From Euperipatoides rowelli (lineage: Eukaryota; Onychophora; Udeonychophora; Euonychophora; Peripatopsidae), in assembly GCA_003024985.2 (NCBI GenBank), contig PXIH01S0012612.1: 12,796 nucleotides of DNA; one strand, given 5' to 3'. This document shows, one piece after another, positions 1 through 7,535 of the stretch. The first letter of the stretch is position 1. Every line of letters begins with the position of its first letter. The notes beneath the pieces were generated by a model that was not told where the DNA came from, ran no database searches, and saw nothing but the letters and a program-made list of their open reading frames with translations. A program made the position numbers and the translations under genes.

Positions 1-666
1 TATCACAAAAGAGCCCCATGGATCGACAAAGAAACATTAATAAATATTCAGCAAAAAAATAGAGCTAAAGAAAAAGCTCTAAGCCTGGGCAACTATGAAC
101 TATGGTCGCATTATAAAAAACTAAAAAATAAATTGAATGGTATAATAAGAAAAAAGAAAAAGCAATATTATAGAGAAAAAATATCTAATAATAAGGGAAA
201 TACTAGGACCTTATGGCAGGTAGTTAATGAAATAACTGGTAGAGGTTCAATAAGTGATTCTGTGCAGGATTGCTCATTAACTGTGAATAATCTAAATGAC
301 TTTTTTACAAATCTAGGAGATACTAGATATGATAAAGAATATTTCTCTTTATTGGATAAAGATGAGGACTCTGCTTTAAAGGATAAATACAATAATCTTG
401 ATGTTAAGAAACTAAATTATTTCAAGACAGTAGAGAAGTCAGTGGTCTTTGAAGTTATAAACTCAATGTGGGAGTCATCTTCTGTTGGACACGACGAGAT
501 TGGCTCAAAGCTTTTGAAGATGTCACTTCCTGTCACACTTGACATTATCACATATCTAATCAATGCCTCTCTAATATTTGGATTTTTTTCCTTCATCATG
601 GAAAGTTGCAATTTTGCTAATAAAAGTGATATGTCCCCGGATAGCACACATGGCAATATTAAATAA
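1..666 (+). pseudogene. Non-LTR retrotransposon ORF2 fragment: linker and start of RT (Jockey/CR1-type)
   Basis: One frame is open from base 1 to the stop ending at 666, so the ORF enters from outside the window and the first ATG at 133 is not a real start. It encodes the part of a non-LTR ORF2 between endonuclease and reverse transcriptase. APWIDKETL (bases 13-39) matches the conserved PW motif at the start of this linker. A basic stretch follows (KKKKQYYREK, then TLWQVVNEITGR), then the RT lead-in SSSVGHDEIGSKLLK, equivalent to the family's S-x-G-x-D-x-I...LLK block. At the seven-T run 583-589 the frame breaks: the next RT motif, FFPSSWKVAILLIK, is in the +3 frame, so the last ~28 residues of the open frame are not genuine. 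Homology fades after about 630, before the YRPIS motif. The catalytic RT core is absent. The assignment to a non-LTR element is firm; the exact clade is an inference. Confidence 0.85.
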
Positions 667-957
667 ATATTTTCTCATAATTCTGTTACAATTTTAATAA
701 TCACAACCAATATATAACAAAAAAAATACACAGAAATAATATTGTAAATAGATATAACACATTGTAATCATAAATACATAATAAAAATCATTTAATAATT
801 AATGTTTACTTAACATTTTAAAATATGTGACTTTTTATTGTGACATCAATAATAATACAAGAAAAAAGACATGGCCAGTTCAGCATTTAGCATTGACAAT
901 TTAGGTTGAGTTTGTAAAATGAAAATTTTAACCAATCTTCATTAAAAATTTCACTTT

Positions 958-1065
958 CTTTTTTTTTTCTTCCTTTTTTCCTCCTTTTTTCTGGGGCCCC
1001 ATGTGCAGCCTGGGGCCTCGGGGCCTTATACCTGACCTGCTGCACCTTCCCTGTTACTGTCCATT
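958..1065. mobile_element. Pyrimidine tract plus GGGGCC-rich island, possible hAT-type transposon end
   Basis: A nearly pure T/C run of about 35 bases is followed directly by a GC-rich stretch with repeated GGGGCC/GGCC units, including the palindrome GGGGCCCC, and by TTATACCTGACCTGCTGCAC. In DNA this AT-rich the island is foreign-looking. GGGGCCC-rich sub-terminal sequences are common in hAT-family DNA transposons of animals, which is the basis of the suggestion. I see no convincing terminal inverted repeat partner or 8-bp target duplication, so a degenerate SINE or a simple low-complexity island is also possible. Confidence 0.25.
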
Positions 1066-1463
1066 TTTTAATCTATCTGTCTATATAATATGAAATATAT
1101 ATTGTTGCAATAAATTAATCTACATGTGAGTCCCAGTTTAGGTTGTCCTGAATTATTAAAATCCAATAATACCTAATAGATATAAAACAGACCATTTAAA
1201 ATTTTAACTAATAGACTTTTAATAATATTCTGATTAACAGTATGACAATTTTTTTAAATAGCATTTGCAAAAATTTTAATCCCAAATCAAAGAGATAAGC
1301 TCACTTCTGAATTAGAATAAAAAAAATAAAAAAAATTTAAACATTAGGCTAAATAAGAAATGACAATATAAAATTTTCTTGCTTAAATCAGAATCAATTT
1401 GAATTTTGAAGGATTAGCAGCTTTCAAAGATAAAATAAAATAAAATACAGATATTTATATAAT

Positions 1464-1535
1464 TCTGTGTTTCTCACTGGGCTCTTTAAGAGATACAGGA
1501 CCACCCCTAACTATACATCAAGGAAAGTTTATAAA
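1464..1535. other. Short segment resembling a hAT-type terminus
   Basis: The run CTGTGTTTCTCACTGGGCTC followed by GGACCACCCCTA and ATCAAGG recalls the CAGTGTTTCTCA...GGACCAC termini of some hAT elements. The match is from memory of the terminus style only. No partner end or target duplication was found, so this is a weak call. Confidence 0.15.
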
Positions 1536-1543
1536 CCCATAAT

Positions 1544-1568
1544 CCTAACAATTGTCCTCTCCCAAAAA
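1544..1568 (-). other. Possible polypurine tract and 3' LTR start of the minus-strand gypsy element
   Basis: Read on the minus strand, about 235 bases after the end of pol, a purine-rich GGGAGAGGACAAT is followed by TGTTAGG. Gypsy elements prime plus-strand synthesis from a polypurine tract directly before a 3' LTR beginning with TG, so position and order fit. The plus-strand gypsy copy has TGTTAGGGAAC at 3851, a similar opening, but I could not follow LTR similarity beyond that. Weak to moderate call. Confidence 0.3.
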
Positions 1569-1799
1569 AAAAATTGTTTAGAAAATTTTGTGTAAAATTC
1601 TTCCTCACAAAAAGAATATGTCCATGAACAAAATTTATTTATAAGAATTTTATCATTGTTTTCAAGTTGTCATTATTAATCCTCACTTTGTCCAGTCCTT
1701 TTCCTCCCTTAAAAAAAAACATGTTTTTAGTCTGTTTTGGGGGATTTGCATCAAATTTACTATTTGATATAAATTCCTTATCAGCATAATATGCTCACA

Positions 1800-2850
1800 T
1801 TATGGCTTTAGCTTATCAATGTGAACAATCTGTTCATATTTAAAGTTTTTCACAGTAACTATTTTAACATTCACTAACTCTCTTAATTTGTTAATTCTAT
1901 ATGATCCCTTATATCTTGCTGTGGGTTACAGTTTCTCTCCATAAAACTACTTGAATTGAGCAATAGCACTTTTATCCTACTGCCAATGATGTCATGCTCT
2001 TCCCTTTATTTCTATAATTACAGAAATTCACAGTGAGGAAGAAAGAAAATTTTCACTAGCCACATTCCAAACCTTTGACATTTTCACAGCCAGCTCCTTT
2101 ATGTTGCCAGGGAATTCCATTGACACCAAATTACCACATTGGAGACTGAACTTGTTGCTTAAGTTAACTGGATTCAGGATGTCACCCAAATAATAAGAAA
2201 TGGGGAAATTCACCAGTTCTTTTATGTACCATTATGTGAATTTTCCTGAGAGCAGGCGCTTCTCAATTGTCATATGACCTTACACACAATTGAGATACCT
2301 ATGATAACTCTATTTAACTTTTCTACAACACCATTAGACTGGGGAGTGAAAGGCAGTAGTTGCAATATGTTTAATGCCTTAGCTTATTCAAAAGGTGTTA
2401 AACAGTTTACTGGTAAAGTTGATCAGTGTAGGATTCAGGCATTGCCATATACAGAGTATATATGTTCAAAGTAAGCACTAGACTGTAGTAGCCACATATC
2501 ACATATTAATATAGTGATCAGAAACCTTGTGAACTGTTCAATAAACAACAACTGATATGTATTTCAATTATCTTTCCTCCTTTTGAATGGTCCAAGAAAG
2601 TCCATTGATGATTTCTGAAAGGGATAGAATGGTAGGTTCTGAGGATGGAAAGGCACCCTTTTTAAATTCAAATTCTTCCTCTAACTTTCACAACTCTTCA
2701 TAAATTCCTTCACATCAGCATTCATTCTATCCTAAGTAAATAGTAATTTTGCCTTCCATAAGACCTTTTCAGCACTAAAACATGCTGACTTACCCCTTTC
2801 ATGATGTAATGAATTACCAATAGTACCAAAGATTTAGGAATTGGCACATG
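1800..2850 (-). pseudogene. Ty3/gypsy integrase remnant
   Basis: This is the integrase end of a gypsy pol, read right to left. A degraded HHCC zinc-binding region is seen at about 2810-2680 (LHHE, then VLWKAKLLFT, MNADVKEFMKSCE); the last Cys position falls on a TAG stop. The catalytic core starts with MDFLGPF (2605-2585), continues with a TDQ second aspartate (2427-2419), and ends with PQSNGVVEKLNRVI, whose glutamate is at 2323-2321. The D-to-E spacing is about 34-35 codons, as in the D,D(35)E family. The tail ends in VHIDKLKP followed by a stop at 1802-1800, matching the family's conserved VHxDxLKP ending. The frame changes several times and stops are frequent, so no integrase can be made. 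Identification is secure because the motifs occur in the correct order and spacing. Confidence 0.88.
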
Positions 2851-3039
2851 GAATTTCCAATCTTGATTACAAACACTATCACCTTTTTGTAAACTAATCC
2901 ATCATCATTAAAGATTAGTTCTTTATTTAGGTAACAACCCTATTGTATATTAGATAAAATATCTTTAAACATACTGAGCTTCTTTGTAATTTCTATAGAA
3001 ATCAGTTCTATCAGTTTGATGTTATTGATAAAGCAATAA

Positions 3040-3450
3040 ATCAGTGCCTCCTCACAAATACTTGACATGTCAGCCAAGACATTCTCTCTACCTGCACATG
3101 CTCAATCTTTATATTAAAATATGATATATTGAGAAATCAATAAGTTATATATTGGTTTTTCTCCTTCAAATTAAATAGGAAAGTCATTTACTTATAGTCT
3201 GTCTTAATAATAACATCACACCCATAAATAAAGTGCCTGAACTGATCTAATGTGAACACAAGTAACACAACCTCCTTTTTGATGGTGGAATAGTTTTTCT
3301 CTGCCTTATTCAGTTTTTTTTCCAACAATAGGCAACAGCAATATCTATAGCATCAAATTTCACAAATAATGGGTTTTTTTAAAGTCAGGGTTAACCAGAC
3401 TAGGTGCTGGACAAAAGACCCCTCCAAAGCAGTGAAAGGCATTTTGCACT
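3040..3450 (-). pseudogene. Ty3/gypsy RNase H remnant
   Basis: Between the RT and integrase remnants the minus strand encodes the RNase H domain that degrades the RNA template during reverse transcription. Readable blocks in order are APSLVNPDF, FVKFDAIDIAV (the first catalytic Asp region), LNKAEKNYSTIKKE, then LDQFRHFIYG with IIKTDYK (family TDHK), and finally GRENVLADMSS (family NVxADxLSR). The domain is in the right place directly after RT. At least two frame changes and stops interrupt it, so it is non-functional. The match to the gypsy pattern is clear despite the decay. Confidence 0.87.
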
Positions 3451-3850
3451 CAAATGTCTAATTCAGTTTTGACTTACCCTTGTTTAATAATTCATAAAGA
3501 GGAACAGCCTTGTTTGCAATGTCTAAAATAAACTTTCTATAAAAGTTAATAGTCCTTAAAAAATAATGTACCTGTTTAATAGACTTTGGTGTAGGATATC
3601 CTTGATTACCTTTAGCTTATAAACCAAAGGAGTGTCCCCTTTTGATATCCTAGAAAAAGCTACACTTAGAAGGCCTCGCTGCAAGATCAATAGAGTTCAA
3701 TTTCTCTAATAATGTCCTCAACATCTGCAAGTGTTCTTTTGGTGTCCTTGTGTGCACCAGCAAATCATTGTGATATCTCAGGATCTTGCCAGTAGATATG
3801 TCATCAACCAAAAGTTCATGTNTGATCTTTTGAAGTGGGTAGGTAGTCAA
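3450..3850 (-). pseudogene. Ty3/gypsy reverse transcriptase, second half
   Basis: The open frame 3850-3650 begins at the LQKI motif (family TFQKIM). It passes through the catalytic box, here YHND instead of the usual Y[LIV]DD, and continues with LLVHTRTPKEHLQMLR and ARPSKCSF. After a frame change the RT C-terminal block follows at about 3600-3440: YPTPKSIKQVHYFL, INFYRKFI and AVPLYELLNKGKSK. Loss of the first catalytic aspartate (D to N) and the frame breaks make it inactive. The upstream half of RT is not next to it: directly upstream (right) is T-rich sequence and the putative LTR of the opposite-strand gypsy copy. An N at 3822 lies inside the coding stretch. Confidence 0.9.
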
Positions 3851-4130
3851 TGTTAGGGAACTATAGAAACAGTTTTTTTATTGTTTTTTTTTCTTTAATA
3901 AGGTAATTTGTTTCTATTATGGGAACCTAAAGATATTTATTTTCAACAAAAAAAATTAATTCAATTTCAATTGGATGGACTCTATAAATTCATGTGAAAA
4001 AATAATTGGAAGAGAGAGATTGGCAGATGATCAGCGGAGACACTATATAAGAAATAGAATGGATTACAAGCTTCATCTTCTGTAAAACTTAAGCCACCTG
4101 GCTTAATTAATTTCACATGATGGAAGCACA

Positions 4131-4162
4131 TATAAAGGGATTCATTAGCAGTTTGATCAGTT
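4131..4162 (+). promoter_or_regulatory. LTR core promoter: TATA box and TCAGTT initiator
   Basis: TATAAAG at 4131-4137 is followed by TCAGTT at 4157-4162, with the initiator A at 4159, 28 bases after the first T of the TATA box. That spacing is what RNA polymerase II core promoters use, and TCAGTT is an initiator known from arthropod retrotransposons such as gypsy. A second TATA-like element, TATATAA, lies at 4044-4050. If real, the U3/R border of the LTR is at 4159. The sequence match is direct; promoter function is inferred. Confidence 0.45.
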
Positions 4163-4582
4163 ATTGTTAGTGTTTTGTTTAGTCATTATGATTGTTATAT
4201 TTAAAGATTAATGATAGAATGTTTGAACTTTACATTTTAAATTACGGCATTCATGTTGGATGAGAATATTTAATTTAAGGCAGTGAAATTGCTTAACTTT
4301 TATATTTCAAGAGGAAATCTTTATTTTTAAAAAGGAAATACAAATGAGAAGCTACAACCTGAATTTGTTAAATTCTCTATGTGTAACTGCAAGCTTTTTA
4401 TAATGATCTCAAGGAATTTAAATTTGGAGGTAAATGCTTTTAACTTTTGAAACAGTAAATTAAAATAATAACAAAAGAACAAAAATAAGTTGTTTTGTAT
4501 TTAAATAAATGAAAGGTTATGCTATCTTATATCTTATTTGAAATATGATCATGTTCCAAAGCCGGTAACAGCGACATCTAAT

Positions 4583-4715
4583 GGGCTTATTCAAAACCTT
4601 TTTATGGGCTTAAAAGATCGGCATGGGAACTATTTTTTGAAATTTTAAGTGGCGTTTTCTCTTACATAAAAAGGGCTTAAATGAATAAATGGTTGATGCC
4701 CATGTAACGGGCTGA
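4583..4715 (+). repeat. Cluster of GGGCTTA-type short repeats
   Basis: GGGCTTA occurs at 4583-4589, 4606-4612 and 4673-4679, with GGGCTGA at 4709-4715: four related heptamers within about 130 bases, all in the same orientation. They lie inside the putative LTR, in an otherwise A/T-rich context. They could be protein-binding sites or the remains of a small tandem repeat. Confidence 0.45.
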
Positions 4716-4842
4716 TTTGCTAGTTGCTGATAAAAGAGCAATTGCTATTAATGAAAGGAATTATATAAACATAAAAAAAAATTAATTTTGAATATGAATG
4801 AATTTGAATACTTTAGGTTTTCATAATGAACCTTGTGAATTG

Positions 4843-4848
4843 AATAAA
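4843..4848 (+). terminator. AATAAA polyadenylation signal candidate in the LTR
   Basis: AATAAA is followed closely by TTTGTTTTATT and then by the GT-rich AGTTAGTGTTGTG, the usual layout of a cleavage/polyadenylation region. It falls in the downstream part of the putative LTR. AATAAA is common by chance in DNA this AT-rich, so support comes mostly from the GT-rich element and the position. Confidence 0.3.
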
Positions 4849-5077
4849 ATTTGTTTTATTCTATAATTCAAAGTTAGTGTTGTGACCTTTCTCTATAAAT
4901 ATTTTTTTCTTCAGATCCTGAAATTGATTATATGAATATATAGCTACTTTTTTTATTTTTAATTTATCTAATGTAGACTCCTGCTCACATTTTTAGCTTT
5001 GGCTGGAATAGATCAAATATAAAATATTTTTTAAAGATGGATGATGTATGATCATCCCACATCCCTGTGTACATAAA

Positions 5078-5095
5078 TGGTGACATGGACAGGAT
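5078..5095 (+). other. Primer-binding-site-like sequence (tRNA-Trp type)
   Basis: TGGTGAC followed by GAC and GAT at matching spacing (TGGTGACATGGACAGGAT) resembles the complement of the 3' end of tRNA-Trp, which some gypsy elements use as first-strand primer. It lies directly after the proposed LTR end and about 100 bases before gag, where a primer-binding site must be. Several central positions differ, in line with the decay of the whole copy. The tRNA identity is an inference. Confidence 0.4.
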
Positions 5096-5169
5096 CCTAA
5101 AATTTTGAAGGTCTCAATTTTTTATCTTTTTCACTTTTTGTACATGGCGTCATTCAATTAGAACTGAAA

Positions 5170-6136
5170 TAGGTAAAATGTAAGAAAAGAAAGTGTTATT
5201 TCTTGAAGACAGGAGATGATAACACTGAAGACACAATATTTACTAATTAAACAGTGGTGCTAAATATTTAACAGAAGTGGAAGTGGAGAAAAACATGAGG
5301 GAGTCTGATATGGAAGTGTCTTTCTTAAAAGATAACCATGAGGCAGGTAAAAATTTTAATGAAGGATATAATAATTTCAAAATGTCCAAACTAATTAGAG
5401 AATTTAGTGGTGAGGTCAGAGCTAGATTATTTTTTAAAATCATTCAGTGAAGTGGCTATTAATATAATTTTTTTTAGTCTAAGCTCATCAGCAATGCTAG
5501 GAAAATATATTTAAGGAGTTTGGTTCAAAATGACACTCTCGGTTTAAAATTAAGGTTATATATTTTTAAATATTAATATTTTCTCATCCACCTGATAGTA
5601 AGGATGAGTGGAACAGATTTAACAATTGTCATCAGGAGAAAAAGGAAAGTATTATTGTATGCAAATATATGCTCAAGGTTTTGGTAAAACCAAATAGAAG
5701 AATCATAACTTCTCCAACAGCTCTAGATAAAATGTCCAATCAATTCAGGAAAGGAATAAGGGTTGACTTTAGAGATGATTTGTATAAATTTACAAAAAGA
5801 GGTTATGATGTGAACTAACCATTCATCTCAAACAAGCTCTGGAAAGAATAAGTACATAAAAAGGAAAAATATAAATAATATAAAAAGAGAAATATCTAAA
5901 AATGATGATGGTGATGAAGTAGTATCAATTTTGAGTAATCTTACAGTGGATGATCCAGTGACATTTTATTGCACTAAAATAAGGAGTGTAGAAACAAGGA
6001 CAAATTAAAATATAAGTGCCATATTTGTTAAAAGTAGGGTCATAGTGCTGATTCTTTCAGATATAAGGATAATGCTATTATAGTAATTGTGATCTGCAAA
6101 GTTTGCAAAAAAATTGGTAACAGTAACAATAAGTGT
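5170..6136 (+). pseudogene. Ty3/gypsy gag remnant with two zinc knuckles
   Basis: Gag forms the particle that packages element RNA. Readable pieces in three frames include MSKLIREFSGEVR (from about 5380), FLKSFSEVAI and LGKYI...GVWFKMTL (about 5430-5540), KDEWNRFNNCHQEKKESI (about 5604-5660), SPTALDKM, NQFRKGIRVDFRDDLYKF and LKQALERI. Their order fits a retrotransposon gag core. The C-terminal end has two nucleocapsid-type knuckles in one frame, 6017-6058 (C-x2-C-x4-H, with the final Cys replaced by Phe) and 6095-6136 (C-x2-C-x4-N-x4-C, with His replaced by Asn). The first knuckle contains two in-frame stops. The start of gag is not determinable; 5170 is an estimate. Confidence 0.7.
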
Positions 6137-6540
6137 TAGTTCAATGATCAAAAGCAGGTAATAGATGTGCAAATAATAATCTTATAGAGTGGGAAACTAT
6201 GGACCTTCTTGGAAGCATAGAATGGTACATGCTCTTGGGAAGGCATCAATGGTTTCCATACAACTACAGCAAGGACTGTTGGAAGAAAGATATAAAGTTG
6301 AAAGGGTATTGTGACAATTACTCTGATAACCATTACTTAAAAAATCAATTAGCAAAAATTAAAACCATTTTAAACAATTGAATAAATAACCATTTAATAC
6401 CAATAATGTAAAAAAAATTAGTGTATACAAAATGAAAAGATTAGTAATTTAAAGGTTATAATGGGTAAAAAGGGAGAGGTGATCAGAAGTGAATTAATGG
6501 TGAGAATAAATTTTCATAATGATTTCCCATTAATTAAAGT
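6137..6540 (+). other. Gag-protease linker, no domain recognised
   Basis: Between the second zinc knuckle and the protease motif there is a 60-codon open frame (6199-6381) with no motif I recognise. It is aromatic-rich (EWYM, HQWFPYNYSKDCW) and ends KNQLAKIKTILNN. From position it is probably the variable region joining gag and protease, with decay. It is not a separate gene on present evidence. Confidence 0.4.
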
Positions 6541-6760
6541 GAATTTAATGGGAAATGATATACTCTATTAGATAATGGAGCTTCCAAATCAGCCATTCAT
6601 GATTTGAATTTGGTAGACTCATTGTAAGATAGTGATGGTAGAGTATCCTTATTTTTTATTATCTAATTATCCAAAAAGGGATATTCTTAGAACTATCTTT
6701 TGAAATTTTTTGCTGTAGCATCAATTTTGTGAAATTGAAATGTCTGATACCACATCTTAT
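6541..6760 (+). pseudogene. Ty3/gypsy aspartic protease remnant
   Basis: LLDNGASKSAIHDLNLVDSL (from about 6565) matches the retroelement protease active-site block L-[IL]-D-[ST]-G-A-S-x-S-x-I, with the residue after the catalytic Asp changed to Asn. An in-frame stop precedes it and another follows NLVDSL. In an active element this enzyme cleaves the gag-pol polyprotein. Its place between gag zinc knuckles and RT is canonical. Downstream flap and second-half motifs are too decayed to name. Confidence 0.65.
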
Positions 6761-6863
6761 CAGATAATTTTAGGTTAAGATTTTTTGTTGAAAATAATGT
6801 TATCCTTAACATTATGGATGGCCGTATTAATATCACAATTAAAGTTGAAGCATTAATAATTTA

Positions 6864-7535
6864 ATGTGTGATGATGGGTTGGGAGTTGATAAAGGAAAAC
6901 CAAGTGAAATTATTTTTAATGAAATTTTGAAAATTGTTATAGGACTAAATGTAAATAAAACACTTGATTCTAAGTTTTTAAAAAATATTATAGATTTAAT
7001 TATAGAATTTAAGGAAATCATGATTGAAGATGTGATCAAATTTAAAGGATGTGCTCTTCCTCCTATTAAATCTGAGTTTTCTTCAGTCCTATCAGTGTAC
7101 ACAAAACAATATAAAATTCCACATAGTATGCTTGCACCAATAAAACAAAAATTTTAACAATTTGAAAGGGCCAATATCATTTCAAGGTGAGTTTCAGAGT
7201 GGACACTTCCTTCATTAGCAATCAAGAAGTCATCTGGAGATGCCAGAATGGTACTGTACCTCTGGAAAATTAATAAAATCACAAACCCGCTAAATTATCC
7301 TCAACATAACATTCATGACATTTTAGGTTTATTGAATGGCTCTAAGTATTTTTCTAAACTTGAATTTAATAATGGTTACTATCAAATAATTTTAAATCCT
7401 TCCATTAGAGAATATATTGCTTTATCATGCCATGGGGAGGTATAGATCAAATTGAATGGTACAAGGGACTCTAACATCAGTTACTAACTTCCAAAAGATA
7501 ATGAATGGGTTTTTAGCTGAACCTAATACAACTAG
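6864..7535 (+). pseudogene. Ty3/gypsy reverse transcriptase, first half, with protease-RT linker
   Basis: The open frame 6864-7157 holds the linker before RT (IIEFKEIMIEDV...LPPIKSEF) and the RT entry block YKIPHSMLAPIKQKF. In the same frame, after stops, come SEWTLPSLAIKKSSGDARM (about 7197-7250) and the frame 7248-7445 with INKITNPLNYPQHNIHDIL, GSKYFSKLEFNNGYYQI and LNPSIREYIALSCHGEV. These equal the family's KKSSGDARxVxDYRxLNKxT, YFSxLDFxxGYxQI and KTAF blocks; the first catalytic Asp (LDL/LDF) is Glu here. After a damaged LTNAPAT region, FQKIMNGFLAE is readable at about 7493-7525. Similarity then stops. The YxDD box, RNase H and integrase do not follow on this strand. Confidence 0.88.

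Larger units (their letters stand above)
667..1543. other. AT-rich non-coding stretch
   Basis: No coding region is seen here on either strand; stop codons are dense in all frames. It is A/T-rich, with poly-A and poly-T runs and a short TAAAA-type run near 1430-1447. The only compositional departures are the pyrimidine tract and GC-rich island at about 958-1065, and a short segment near 1464-1530; both are listed separately. It separates the truncated non-LTR fragment from the gypsy remnant on the minus strand, and may include decayed 3' LTR sequence of that remnant. Confidence 0.6.
3851..5073 (+). repeat. Probable 5' LTR of the plus-strand gypsy element
   Basis: The stretch opens with TGTTAGGGAAC and closes with TACA a few bases before a primer-binding-site-like sequence, so both ends have the TG...CA form expected of LTRs. 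It has no coding potential. Inside lie a TATA box with a correctly spaced initiator, a GGGCTTA repeat cluster, and AATAAA signals at 4504-4509 and 4843-4848, the second followed by a T- and GT-rich run. The matching 3' LTR is absent because the element is truncated, so the LTR is inferred from position and signals, not from a repeat pair. The 1.2-kb length is plausible but the boundaries are tentative. Confidence 0.45.
3851..7535 (+). mobile_element. Ty3/gypsy LTR retrotransposon, 5' half (LTR-gag-PR-RT start)
   Basis: Parts on the plus strand appear in canonical gypsy order: probable 5' LTR, primer-binding-site-like sequence, gag with zinc knuckles, protease, then RT up to the FQKIM motif. 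RNase H, integrase and the 3' LTR are missing. The sequence passes near 7535 into a minus-strand non-LTR element. The left edge is set at the TGTTAGGGAAC start, immediately after the opposite-strand gypsy RT. The right edge comes from loss of RT similarity and is good to about 15 bases. The element is old, with frame shifts every few hundred bases. Confidence 0.7.

Noticed and set aside
168-656. Two minus-strand open frames (168-392, 417-656)
   Set aside because: Both are antisense to the plus-strand non-LTR linker and RT lead-in.
2274-2474. 66-codon open frame on the plus strand
   Set aside because: It is the antisense shadow of the gypsy integrase core, whose QSNGVVEK and TDQ motifs are read on the minus strand here.
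4555-4740. GC-richer segment considered as a tRNA or SINE head
   Set aside because: No A-box/B-box pair at usable spacing and no cloverleaf could be drawn; it fits better as part of the putative LTR.
5243-5443. 66-codon open frame on the minus strand
   Set aside because: It is antisense to the plus-strand gag remnant and has no motif of its own.
6839-7102. 87-codon open frame on the minus strand
   Set aside because: It overlaps the plus-strand protease-RT linker, which matches the gypsy pattern; the minus reading matches nothing.
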